64,000 bases of DNA from NCBI GenBank assembly GCA_027484825.1, contig JAIXSE010000018.1, forward strand, positions 186,001 through 250,000. The letters run 5' to 3'. Source of the DNA: Rubrivivax sp. Lineage in GTDB: Bacteria > Pseudomonadota > Gammaproteobacteria > Burkholderiales > Burkholderiaceae_C. A model generated the notes under the pieces. That model saw only the letters and a list, made by a program, of their open reading frames with translations, made no database searches and had not been told where the DNA came from. Below, in pieces: positions 26,222 through 35,077 of this stretch; within the stretch, counting starts at the first letter, position 1; every line of letters begins with the position of its first letter. Both the position numbers and the translations under genes were made by a program.

Positions 26222-27142
26222 GTGAGTGAAATGGACATGAAACTCCCTGGGCGCACCCGGATCCGGGACGTGGTGATCGACGGCGTCAGGGTCCATCGGG
26301 TACTCAACATTGACGCGCAGGTCTCCAAGGCTTGCGCGGCGCTGTGGGCCACCGGGGGCTTCACCCAACTGCATGTGGGCAGCTATGAGAACCCTGGGCT
26401 GGATCGGCTGGATTGCCTGGATGATTTCTCCGGCATCACACGACTGCATGTGATGCTGCCGGACCACCGGGTGGATCTGTCGCCACTGAAGAAGCACGCA
26501 TCGACCTTGATCGAGTACTTCTGCAATGACGAGTTGAACCCGCTGATTGAGGCGCGGGACTTCACGGCTTTGCAGTCGATCAGCCAGATCTGGGATTCGA
26601 AGCTGGACCTCGGTGATGGCACCTCGGCGTTGCGATCCTTGTTTCTGGACCGATACGCCCCCGCCGAGAAGGATCTCAGCCGGTTGCCCGAGGCTCCGTC
26701 CCTGAAGACGCTGGGCCTGCTCCGCTCGACTGTGACCAGTCTGGCGCATCTCGACAGATTTCCAGAACTCGAGAAGCTCAGCCTCACGATGGCCAAGGCG
26801 CTCACGTCGCTGGCGGCGCTGTCCGGCTGTGCAGGGCTGAAGTCGCTGGAGGTGGATGGCGGCAAGAAGATCCAGGATCTTCAGGCCAGCTTGTCAGGCT
26901 GCCGCAGTCTGGAGCGATTGGTGCTGATGAATGTGTCCGATCTTCAGGACGTCCGGTTTGTCGAAAAGATGCCGGAATTGCGGTGGCTGAACCTCATGGG
27001 CACGTCGGTCATCGACGGGGACATGACCCCGTTGATCGAGCATCCGCGGCTGGAGCATGTGGTGTTCACGTCCAGGAAGCACTTCAGCCATACCGAGGCG
27101 CAGGTGCGGGCGCTGCGGGAGCAGTCCCAGCGAGGAGCGTGA
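26222..27142 (+). CDS. Leucine-rich-repeat-like protein, putative orphan immunity
   Basis: About 306 residues from GTG 26222; the ATG at 26231 is an alternative. There is no signal peptide. The middle and C-terminal parts carry irregular 20-25 residue leucine-rich units ('LKTLGLLRSTVTSLAHLDRFPELEKLSL', 'LKSLEVDGG', 'LERLVLMN', 'LRWLNLMGT'). Cytosolic LRR proteins of this size are often found among polymorphic-toxin immunity genes. Its place between two RHS genes fits an immunity gene left from an earlier tip, but its target is unknown. Confidence 0.65.
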   Translation: MSEMDMKLPGRTRIRDVVIDGVRVHRVLNIDAQVSKACAALWATGGFTQLHVGSYENPGLDRLDCLDDFSGITRLHVMLPDHRVDLSPLKKHASTLIEYFCNDELNPLIEARDFTALQSISQIWDSKLDLGDGTSALRSLFLDRYAPAEKDLSRLPEAPSLKTLGLLRSTVTSLAHLDRFPELEKLSLTMAKALTSLAALSGCAGLKSLEVDGGKKIQDLQASLSGCRSLERLVLMNVSDLQDVRFVEKMPELRWLNLMGTSVIDGDMTPLIEHPRLEHVVFTSRKHFSHTEAQVRALREQSQRGA

Positions 27143-27198
27143 CCTTGGGCTTGTGCGGACCGCTGGCGAAGGTCAAAAGAACGACAGAGTTTGTATAT

Positions 27199-27204
27199 GG
27201 GAGG
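27199..27204 (+). promoter_or_regulatory. Ribosome-binding site of RHS 2
   Basis: GGGAGG six bases before ATG 27211. It decides the start of the second RHS gene, whose frame is open far upstream into the LRR gene. Confidence 0.7.
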
Positions 27205-27210
27205 ATTGGC

Positions 27211-30200
27211 ATGTGCGGTGTTGCGGGCGCAACGATGAAAACTCGCGCCTTGGATGTCTTTGTGCGGCGGCTGAGGGCCTTCACTTTGGGCCTGGGAGCG
27301 GTTGGGGCGGCGTTTGTTGCCATGGCGCAGGCGAATGCGCCCATCACCCCCGGCTTGACAGTGACCCTTCCCAATGGCTACGCCAATATCAACGCGCAGG
27401 ACATGCGCCTGATGACCACGGCGGGCGAGGTCCGCTGGGTGCGGATGTGGGACGGCCAGGAATGGAAGTTTCAGCCGCAATGGGAAAGTCTCTCTCAGAG
27501 TTGGAAGAACCTGACGGGCAGTCAGAGCGCTGACACCACGGCAGGCACGGTGTCCGGCGGTGGTGCTGGCAGCGCCAGCGGTGGCAATGTCGCGCTCACC
27601 TCCGCTGGCGGTGGCAGTGGTGGAGGTGGCGAGGGCTGCTGGGTGTGGGTCGACGAAGACTGGCAGCCCTCCGTGGGCAGCGTCTTGATCGGTGGGATCC
27701 CGGAAGTGGGTCCGATGATTCCGGCGCGCACGACTCCATTCAACCGTGTGATGGGTGAGGACGCGTCCGACTATCCGCCTGTGCAGCGCGTGAGTGTTGA
27801 TTTCGGCAGCCTCTGTGCGGGCTCCAGCCTTTCCGGCGGCAGTAGCTTCCGGGATGCGGAGGGCATCCGGCGAATGAACGAGCTGTACCTGGGGGACAGC
27901 GGGCGCTATGCGTTCAACAATCGCTCGTCGCTGGAGAAACGACCGGTTCAGCAGTTACCCAGTGGCGGTGCGGCAAGCCTGTATGCGCAGTTGGGAACGG
28001 GCCGCATCACCCTGAGTCCGGCGACCAACGCCAAAGGCTTCCGTTGGCAGGATCGGGGAGGGGACTGGATCGACTACAACACCCAGGGTCAGGTCGTTGC
28101 CTATGGAGACCGCAACAACAACATGGTGTGGATGGTGCGGGACGGCGCCGGCATTCTGCGCGGTGTGGTCGATGCGAATGGGCGCGTTCTGTTCAGCCTT
28201 CACTACAAGGGCGAGCTGCTGGCTGAGATCCGTGACTATCCCGCAGCAGACATCAGCGGTGATCTGCCAAGCCGCAGTGTCAAGTACGAGTACGACAACA
28301 AGAATCGCTTGGTCAAAGTGGTGGATGTGCGTGGCAACACGATGCAGTACGCCTATGACGTCGGCAATCACATTACGCAGGTGACGGATCCTGAGGGCCG
28401 CGTGGAGCAGTTGGTCTACAGCGGGGACACGGTGAAGCAGCGTACCGCGCCTGATGGTGCGGTGACGGATTACGTGTTCGATTACGACGACGTCAACAAG
28501 CAGTTTCTTGCCAAGGTGACGGCACCGGAGACGGAATCCGGGCGGCGGGTGGAGGATCTCACCTACAACCGTGTGGGGAAATTGGTCCGCCGCATTGTCA
28601 ACGGACGAACCGACCAGGAAATCCAATACGACACCGGCAGTCGCACTGAGATCTCCACCAATGCCCGTGGTTTTGTGACACGGACGACCCGCAATGAGTT
28701 CGGGCAGCCGATCGAGGTGGTCTATCCCGACGGCGGAGTGTATCGGCGAAGCTTTTCGGCAGTCCATCTTGAGATGGACAGAGAAATCAATGAGCTCGGT
28801 GTCACCACGCAGTATGTTCATGACGCGCAGGGCAACCCAGTCAAGAAGATTGAAGCCGTTGGTACCGTGGATGAGCGAACCACGGAATTCATCTTGAATT
28901 CGGCGGAGCGGTGGGTCCGGGTGACACGCAAGGGCGGTATTGATCCCGCAGGTGCGGCCATTGCAGACGCCAGCTGGTTGATCAACCTGGATGCTCAAGG
29001 CCAGATCAGTCAGACCACGGATCCAGAAGGAAATGTCCGCCGCTATCAATACGACCGGAGCGGCAACTTGATCCGATACGTCGACCCGCGTGGGAATGCC
29101 ACGCGGCATGAGGTTGACGCGGCAGGTTTCATCATTGCCATGACCGATGCGGCAGGACGTACCCGCCGCTATCAGCGCGACATGGTGGGCAATGTAACCC
29201 TGACCACCGATGCCCGTGGTCAGCAAGTCTCTGTTACCTACGACGCGGACAACCGCCGAATGGACCAAGTCAATGCGGTTGGGGGTGTCCAGAAGGTCCG
29301 CTACAACGCTCAAGGCTTGCCGATCCAGGAAACGGACGAAGACGGCAGGACGACGCAAGCCGAGTTCGACAACTTCCTGCGCATGACCAAGCAGATTGAC
29401 GCTCTGGGCCACATCACCACCTTCAGCTATGCCTTGCCAGACGGCTCCGATACGGGCGCAGTGGGCGCCTTGTTGGACCCGACCGAGACTCTCTACCCGA
29501 GCTTCACCCAACGCCAGCGCTACGACGCCATGGAGCGGCCGACCGCCCAGACCCTGCTGAACCCCAATCGACTTGGGACCGAGGAACTTGTGAGCACCAC
29601 CACATATGACAAACGCGGCCAGGTGATCAGCGAGACGGACTCCAATGGCAAGACGCGTGGTTTCCAGTACGACGCGCTGGGCCAACTCACGCAGGTGACC
29701 GACAGTCTCGGCAACAAGACCGTCGCACGCTACGACGTGCGTGGGAACCTGATCCAGATCACCGACGTGAAGGGCAATGTCAACAAATTCTTGTTCGATC
29801 GGAACAACCGGATCGTCCGGGAGATATTCCCCCTGGGTCAGACCACAGACTACGCCTACGACGCCGCAGGCAACTTGGTCCGGACAGTGAATGCAAACGG
29901 GCATCTGACGGATTACAGCTTCGACGAGGTCAATCGGTTGATCGAGGTGAAGCAGACGAAGTCTGGCGGTGGCCTGGAGCGCACCACTCGCTACACCTGG
30001 GATGCGGAAGACCATCTGACAGCCTGGACCGATACGGACCACGGCCTCAATCAAGTCAGCAGCGCTGCGCTAACCTATGACGCGGCCGGTCGGAAGACCG
30101 AGGAGGCGGTGACTTACCCAAATGGCACCACCCTAAGCTACCGCTACGACTACAGCCCTGCGGGTTACGTGACGCGAGTGACCTGGGCGGACGGCACTGC

Positions 30201-31797
30201 CATTGACTACGCCTACAGCGGCCACGGCCAACTGCAGACGGTGTCGATTCCGGGGGAGGGCAACATTAGTGTGTCCGACTACAAGTGGGTGGAGCCTACC
30301 AAGATCACCTTGCCGGGCGGCAGCACCCAGAACCGCACCGTTGATGGGCTGCTGTACCTGGAAGAGCTCAAGGTTAAGTCGCCCAACCAGCAAACGGTGC
30401 TGAATGTTTCCAATACCTGGGGCAATGTCCAGGAGTTGAAGACGCAGACGCGCAGTGACACGGCTGGCGCCACCACCACCACCCGCAACAGCAGCTTCAG
30501 TTACGACGACGAAATGCGTCTTGTGGAGGCGCAAGCGGACAGCGGTGGCGTGTTTGGCACCGACACGGAACGTTTCACGCTGGACGGTGTTGGCAACCGC
30601 GTGACCCACAGCAAGGTGAGCGGCAACTGGATCTACGACGAGAACAATCGCCTGACGCGGATTGGCGATGGCAGTTGCGGTCAAAGCGGGGTGACCTGCT
30701 ATGCCTATGACCAGGCGGGCAACCTCACGCAGAAACAGACCGCGACGCGTACGCTGCAGTACCGCTACGACACGCAGAACCGGCTGGTGCAGGTGCAGGA
30801 AGCCTCAGGCAATCTCATCGCCCGCTATGGATATGACCCGCTGCACCGTCGGATCTGGAAGGAGCAGTTCCGGGATCGTGACGGGCAGGTGTTGTCACAA
30901 GCCTTGAGGACCTTCTACCTCTACTCCGAGGAAGGTCTGCTGGCCGAGGCCGCGCAGCCCATCACGTTGCGGCAGGACGGCAGCGTGGTCGCAAGTGGCG
31001 CCTCTCAGGTCACTACCCAATACGGCTTCCGCCCCGGCAGTGAGTGGGGCACCGGTCCGCTGTTCATCAAGACGATGAACAGCAATGGTCAAGCCAGCTT
31101 CGGCTATTTCCACCATGATCAGCTCCGGACGCCGCTGCAGGCGACTGACGCGGCGGGGAATATTGTCTGGTCAGCCGAGTACAGCGCCTTTGGAAGGGTG
31201 CGTATCACGACACCCCTGGCGACAGCCAATCAGCCGACGATCCATATGAATCTGAGGCTGAGTGGTCAATACGAGGATTCTGAGACCGGTCTACATTACA
31301 ACTTCCACCGCTATTACGACCCGGATACCGGACGCTACATGCAGCGCGACCCCATCGGGCTGGCAGGGGGGATGAATAGCTATACATACGTGGATGGAAA
31401 CCCAGTCTCCTACGTCGATCCGACCGGGGAGATTGCGTTCATTCCCATCGTGATCGGCATTGGCGTGGGATATGCCTTCGACTACTTGTTGGAGAAGTAC
31501 AAGAAGCAGCACTGCACCTGCGAGGACACTCCGGCCGGTGCTGCTGGTAACGCTGCAGCAGGCGGCGCAGTTGGAGGCACCGGTCCCTTTGCAAGCAAGC
31601 CAAGAGGCGGTGTTGCCGGCGGTGGTCCAGCGGGTAGAACCACTTCCACCATGAGCCAGTTGAATCACGCTGCGGCAAGGCGCGGCTGGTACTCCGTTGC
31701 CACGCGAAACGGTATTACCAAGGTTCTGCGGAAAGTGCCGTACGCAGGGGCCGCCTTAGCCGCATATGAGGTCTACGACGCCCTTTCTTGCGATTGA
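27211..31797 (+). CDS. RHS-repeat toxin-like protein 2, Sec signal, Gly-rich tip
   Basis: About 1528 residues. A signal peptide with core FTLGLGAVGAAFVAMAQA follows a basic n-region. The N-terminal domain, Gly/Ser linker, 'GCWVWVDEDWQPS' block and YD/RHS repeats are paralogous to RHS protein 1, roughly two thirds identical by eye over most of the length. The core ends 'YDPDTGRYMQRDPIGL' and DPTGE at residue 1407. The 121-residue tip differs completely from tip 1: a hydrophobic helix (IPIVIGIGVGYAFDYLL), a KKQHCTC motif, a Gly/Ala-rich linker and a basic end 'LNHAAARRGWYSVATRNGITKVLRKV'. I do not recognise a catalytic motif. No PAAR or T6SS gene is nearby. Confidence 0.88.
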   Translation: MCGVAGATMKTRALDVFVRRLRAFTLGLGAVGAAFVAMAQANAPITPGLTVTLPNGYANINAQDMRLMTTAGEVRWVRMWDGQEWKFQPQWESLSQSWKNLTGSQSADTTAGTVSGGGAGSASGGNVALTSAGGGSGGGGEGCWVWVDEDWQPSVGSVLIGGIPEVGPMIPARTTPFNRVMGEDASDYPPVQRVSVDFGSLCAGSSLSGGSSFRDAEGIRRMNELYLGDSGRYAFNNRSSLEKRPVQQLPSGGAASLYAQLGTGRITLSPATNAKGFRWQDRGGDWIDYNTQGQVVAYGDRNNNMVWMVRDGAGILRGVVDANGRVLFSLHYKGELLAEIRDYPAADISGDLPSRSVKYEYDNKNRLVKVVDVRGNTMQYAYDVGNHITQVTDPEGRVEQLVYSGDTVKQRTAPDGAVTDYVFDYDDVNKQFLAKVTAPETESGRRVEDLTYNRVGKLVRRIVNGRTDQEIQYDTGSRTEISTNARGFVTRTTRNEFGQPIEVVYPDGGVYRRSFSAVHLEMDREINELGVTTQYVHDAQGNPVKKIEAVGTVDERTTEFILNSAERWVRVTRKGGIDPAGAAIADASWLINLDAQGQISQTTDPEGNVRRYQYDRSGNLIRYVDPRGNATRHEVDAAGFIIAMTDAAGRTRRYQRDMVGNVTLTTDARGQQVSVTYDADNRRMDQVNAVGGVQKVRYNAQGLPIQETDEDGRTTQAEFDNFLRMTKQIDALGHITTFSYALPDGSDTGAVGALLDPTETLYPSFTQRQRYDAMERPTAQTLLNPNRLGTEELVSTTTYDKRGQVISETDSNGKTRGFQYDALGQLTQVTDSLGNKTVARYDVRGNLIQITDVKGNVNKFLFDRNNRIVREIFPLGQTTDYAYDAAGNLVRTVNANGHLTDYSFDEVNRLIEVKQTKSGGGLERTTRYTWDAEDHLTAWTDTDHGLNQVSSAALTYDAAGRKTEEAVTYPNGTTLSYRYDYSPAGYVTRVTWADGTAIDYAYSGHGQLQTVSIPGEGNISVSDYKWVEPTKITLPGGSTQNRTVDGLLYLEELKVKSPNQQTVLNVSNTWGNVQELKTQTRSDTAGATTTTRNSSFSYDDEMRLVEAQADSGGVFGTDTERFTLDGVGNRVTHSKVSGNWIYDENNRLTRIGDGSCGQSGVTCYAYDQAGNLTQKQTATRTLQYRYDTQNRLVQVQEASGNLIARYGYDPLHRRIWKEQFRDRDGQVLSQALRTFYLYSEEGLLAEAAQPITLRQDGSVVASGASQVTTQYGFRPGSEWGTGPLFIKTMNSNGQASFGYFHHDQLRTPLQATDAAGNIVWSAEYSAFGRVRITTPLATANQPTIHMNLRLSGQYEDSETGLHYNFHRYYDPDTGRYMQRDPIGLAGGMNSYTYVDGNPVSYVDPTGEIAFIPIVIGIGVGYAFDYLLEKYKKQHCTCEDTPAGAAGNAAAGGAVGGTGPFASKPRGGVAGGGPAGRTTSTMSQLNHAAARRGWYSVATRNGITKVLRKVPYAGAALAAYEVYDALSCD

Positions 31798-32153
31798 TGC
31801 TGATGACAAACGACCTTTCGATCGAGTTGCGCGAATACCTGACGCGATGCGGTCTTTCACAAACCAAGATCGCCCAATGCAATGCCAGCACGCGGATGTA
31901 TCACGATCTTGGACTCTATGGCGATATCGCGCAGGCCTACATGGAAGTGTTGGCCGAGCACTATCACGTCGACCTCAGCGGCTTCGAGTTCCAGACATTC
32001 TTCCCGGAAGAATTTGAGGGCAAGACCCTCCTGACCCGAGTGCTGTTCAGCCTCATCCCCTTTGCCAGCCACATTGCCAGACAGCGCGGCGAATGGCTGC
32101 CTCTCACCTTGGAGAGGGTTGAACGAGCGATTCTCAGCAAACGGTGGGAGTGA
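31797..32153 (+). CDS. DUF1493-like protein, putative immunity for RHS 2
   Basis: The ATG at 31797 shares its A with the RHS stop (TGATG); the ATG at 31803 is an alternative. The 118-residue protein has the DUF1493 signature 'YHDLGLYGDIAQAYMEVLAEHYHVDLSGFEF' followed by 'FFPEE' and the C-terminal 'LPLTLERVERAILSKRW'. This family has an acyl-carrier-like fold and is found alone or in mobile and toxin-linked loci. Here coupling to the toxin suggests immunity or accessory function. Confidence 0.72.
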   Translation: MLMTNDLSIELREYLTRCGLSQTKIAQCNASTRMYHDLGLYGDIAQAYMEVLAEHYHVDLSGFEFQTFFPEEFEGKTLLTRVLFSLIPFASHIARQRGEWLPLTLERVERAILSKRWE

Positions 32154-32156
32154 ACC

Positions 32157-32627
32157 ATAGCCACCCAACGCGTCGACCTGAAGACCAGTTCTCTCTTCCT
32201 GGCCCTTGAACTGGGCCAAGAGAACGCCGTGCTTCAGGACCTGAGCCGTGACTCGAGCCAACTGGCGCTTCGCGATCTGGACGGCAATACCCCGCTGATC
32301 AGGGCCGGATTCCTCGGCAATCTGACGATCACCAAGGAACTGTTGAAGCGTGGCGCTGACATCAATGCCAAGAACGACATTGGCTACACCGCGCTGCACT
32401 TCGCTGCGCAAGAGGGTCATGTCGATGTGGCCAGGCAACTCCTGGCCCAAGGCGCGGACGTGGACCCGCTCGACGTGCATGGGAACACCCCACTGTCCAA
32501 TGCGGTCTACAACGAGCAGCATCCCCTCGTGAGTGTGCTGATCCAAGCCGGGGCCGACCCCGATCTCCAAAATGAGCACGGCGTGAGCCCGCGCGAACTC
32601 GCGGACAGCATGGGACTGGATCTCTGA
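32157..32627 (+). CDS. Ankyrin-repeat protein with apparent ATA start
   Basis: About 156 residues with three to four ankyrin repeats ('DGNTPLIRAGFLGN', 'IGYTALHFAAQEGHVDVARQLLAQGADVD', 'HGNTPLSNAVYNE'). The repeats extend upstream of the first conventional start (GTG 32229), which would cut the first repeat. A good Shine-Dalgarno (GTGGGAG) sits exactly six bases before ATA 32157, which gives the natural N-terminus xATQRVDLKTSSLFLAL. I therefore place the start at ATA; a mutated ATG is possible. The frame is the same as that of the DUF1493 gene, whose TGA is three bases earlier. Ankyrin proteins are known as polymorphic-toxin immunity proteins. Confidence 0.65.
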   Translation: MATQRVDLKTSSLFLALELGQENAVLQDLSRDSSQLALRDLDGNTPLIRAGFLGNLTITKELLKRGADINAKNDIGYTALHFAAQEGHVDVARQLLAQGADVDPLDVHGNTPLSNAVYNEQHPLVSVLIQAGADPDLQNEHGVSPRELADSMGLDL

Positions 32628-32754
32628 CCCTCCAATGACCGTTCGGGCCATCGAGCCCGGCCGAGGGGTGCTTCCTCAGCAGCCACCACCCCGCATCCCC
32701 CAAATGCCGTAGTCCATTGACGCGGCCTCGCCACACCCGACCCACTAGACTCAA

Positions 32755-32771
32755 ATAGGAATAGTTCCTAT
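32755..32771. promoter_or_regulatory. Perfect palindrome before TonB receptor
   Basis: ATAGGAA-TAG-TTCCTAT lies 21 bases before the receptor start in an AT-rich patch. It does not match the classical Fur consensus but is placed as an operator would be. Confidence 0.45.
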
Positions 32772-32791
32772 CAACCTACTGGGTCGTCACT

Positions 32792-35056
32792 TTGCAAGTT
32801 CGCCGTTCTTGGTCATCCGTTGCCGCCTTGCGCCCGCTTGTCCTCGCCATGGGGGCATCGCTCGGCACCTCCGCCTGGGCTCAGGAGGCCCCGCAGTCCC
32901 CTCGCTCGTCAGAGCAAACGCCTCCCGCAAAGCCCGTCGCGCCTCGGTCACTCGAACGCGTCGTGGTCGAGGCCAGCGCCGACGCCTCCAAGGCCGGCCT
33001 CACGTCTTCGTTTGCCGGCGGCCAGGTGGCCCGGGGTGGGCGAGTGGGATTGCTGGGCAATCAGGACATCATGAACACACCATTCAATACGACGTCCTAC
33101 ACCCATGAGCTGATCCAGAACACGCAGGCGCATAGCGTCGGAGACGTGCTCTTGAATGACCCTGGCGTCCGCGTGGCGCGGGGTTTCGGCAATTTCCAGG
33201 AAAGTTATTTCATCCGCGGATTCATCCTCAACTCCGACAGCGTCGCCTACAACGGCCTGTATGGTTTGCTGCCGCGGCAATACATTTCCGCGGAGCTGTT
33301 TGAGCGCGTGGAAGTGCTGCGCGGAGCTTCGGCCTTCCTCAATGGGGCAACACCCAACAGCGACGCGATTGGGGGCTCCATCAATCTGTTGCCCAAGCGC
33401 GCTCCTGTCCAGCCGATTGAGCAGTTGACGGTGGGCACGGCAAGTGGCGGCCAGACAGTCTTGTCGGTGGACCTTGCCCGGCGTTTCGGTCCGGACAAGG
33501 CCACGGGCGTTCGCATCAATGCCGCCTCTCGCGCCGGAGATACGGCAGTGGACCGGGAGTCGGTGGACCTCGGCATGGGGTCGATCGGGCTGGACTGGCG
33601 CGGTCGTGACCTGCGGCTGTCGGCCGACGTCGGCTATCAGGACCATCAGCTCAAGCGCACCCGCACCAATGTGACGCTGGGCGCTGCGGTCACTGCAGTG
33701 CCCAAGGCGCCGGACAGCGCGGCCAATTGGGCGCAGCCATGGACCTATTCGAATGAACGCGATTGGTTTGGCAGTCTGCGCGGCGAAATGGACCTGGATC
33801 GGTGGCTGGGCGCGGGCGCAGCCGCCTGGTTTGCCGCGGGGGCCCGGTCCAGCGACGAGGCCAATTCCCTGGCCAACCTCACCCTGAGCAATGCCAGCAC
33901 GGGCGCGGGAACCACCTCGCGTTTTGACAACACCCGAGAGGACCATGTCCGCACCGGTGAAGTCGGGCTGCGAGGGCAGTTGCAGACGGGCCCGATCCGG
34001 CACGAGCTGACGGCCGCGCTGAATGTCCTGCGCCTGGACAAGCGGGCTGCCTATGGCGTCTCCACCACCACGGCCACCCCCCGGCTGATCGCCACCGGTC
34101 TGTATGACCAGGGATCTGCGCCGCTCCCGGCGCTGATATTGGTGAACAATCGCCTGGAAGATCCCGCCACCACCGGCCTGAGCCGGCTGCGCAGCATGGC
34201 CCTGGCGGACACGCTGGTGATGCTGGACGACAGCCTTCGCCTGACCGTGGGCGCCCGGCACCAGTCGCTGGACTTGCGCACCTATGCCTACAACACCGGT
34301 GCGCCTGCAGCCCCTTATGACCGCAGCCGGACCAGCCCGATGGCCGGCATCCTGTTCAAGTGGAGCCCCTCGGTCTCGGCCTATGCGAACTACATTGAAG
34401 CCCTGACTCAGGGCGAGACTGCACCCAGCACCGCCACGGCCGCCATCGGCAAGATGCTGGACCCCTATGTGTCCCGGCAGAAAGAGTTGGGCATCAAGGT
34501 CGAACGGGACCGTCTGGGCGGTGCGCTGGCCTTCTTCACCACCGACAAGCCGCGAGGCGTCGTCACGGCGGACAAGGACTTCGTCGCCCAGGGGCAGGAC
34601 CGTCACCAAGGCCTGGAGTTGACCGCTTTTGGCGAGCCCATGCCCCGCCTGAAGCTGCTGGGCGGCTTCACTTGGCTGGACGCCAAGCAGGACCGCACCG
34701 GTAGCGCGACGACCGACGGCAAGCGCGTGATCGGCGTGCCCCGTCAATTGCTGAACCTCGGCGTTGAATGGCAACTGCCCGGCGTGACGGGTTTGTCCAT
34801 GGATGCGCGCGTGATTGCCACCAGCGGCGTCTATGCGAATGCCACCAACACGCTGGCGGTGCCGGGGTGGGGGCGTCTTGACGTCGGCGCGCGCTATCAA
34901 TTCGAGGCCGGGTCCCATCTCGTGACGCTGCGGGCGCGGGTGGACAACGTGGGGGATCGCAACTACTGGGCCTCGTCCGGAGGCTATCCCGGCAGTGGCT
35001 ATCTGGTGCTGGGCACGCCGCGGTCATTCAGTCTGAATGCCTCGCTGGACTATTGA
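32792..35056 (+). CDS. TonB-dependent siderophore-type receptor
   Basis: A 754-residue outer-membrane receptor starting at TTG, chosen because it restores a complete signal peptide ending SAWA-Q; the next ATG (32850) lies within the signal. A plug domain (about residues 80-205) has 'NTTSYTHELIQNTQ' and 'ESYFIRGF', typical of siderophore receptors of the FhuA/FpvA type. A 22-strand barrel follows and the C-terminus ends in an aromatic residue (SLDY). No STN signalling domain is seen. It forms a pair with the PepSY membrane gene 22 bases downstream. Likely ligand: a ferric siderophore, not identifiable further. Confidence 0.9.
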   Translation: MQVRRSWSSVAALRPLVLAMGASLGTSAWAQEAPQSPRSSEQTPPAKPVAPRSLERVVVEASADASKAGLTSSFAGGQVARGGRVGLLGNQDIMNTPFNTTSYTHELIQNTQAHSVGDVLLNDPGVRVARGFGNFQESYFIRGFILNSDSVAYNGLYGLLPRQYISAELFERVEVLRGASAFLNGATPNSDAIGGSINLLPKRAPVQPIEQLTVGTASGGQTVLSVDLARRFGPDKATGVRINAASRAGDTAVDRESVDLGMGSIGLDWRGRDLRLSADVGYQDHQLKRTRTNVTLGAAVTAVPKAPDSAANWAQPWTYSNERDWFGSLRGEMDLDRWLGAGAAAWFAAGARSSDEANSLANLTLSNASTGAGTTSRFDNTREDHVRTGEVGLRGQLQTGPIRHELTAALNVLRLDKRAAYGVSTTTATPRLIATGLYDQGSAPLPALILVNNRLEDPATTGLSRLRSMALADTLVMLDDSLRLTVGARHQSLDLRTYAYNTGAPAAPYDRSRTSPMAGILFKWSPSVSAYANYIEALTQGETAPSTATAAIGKMLDPYVSRQKELGIKVERDRLGGALAFFTTDKPRGVVTADKDFVAQGQDRHQGLELTAFGEPMPRLKLLGGFTWLDAKQDRTGSATTDGKRVIGVPRQLLNLGVEWQLPGVTGLSMDARVIATSGVYANATNTLAVPGWGRLDVGARYQFEAGSHLVTLRARVDNVGDRNYWASSGGYPGSGYLVLGTPRSFSLNASLDY

Positions 35057-35077
35057 ACGCCTCGGACACACGTTCTC

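Noticed and set aside
20790-31797. RHS genes as T6SS effectors
   Set aside because: No PAAR, VgrG, Hcp or EagR-like gene is near, and both RHS proteins carry Sec signals, so T6SS delivery is unlikely.
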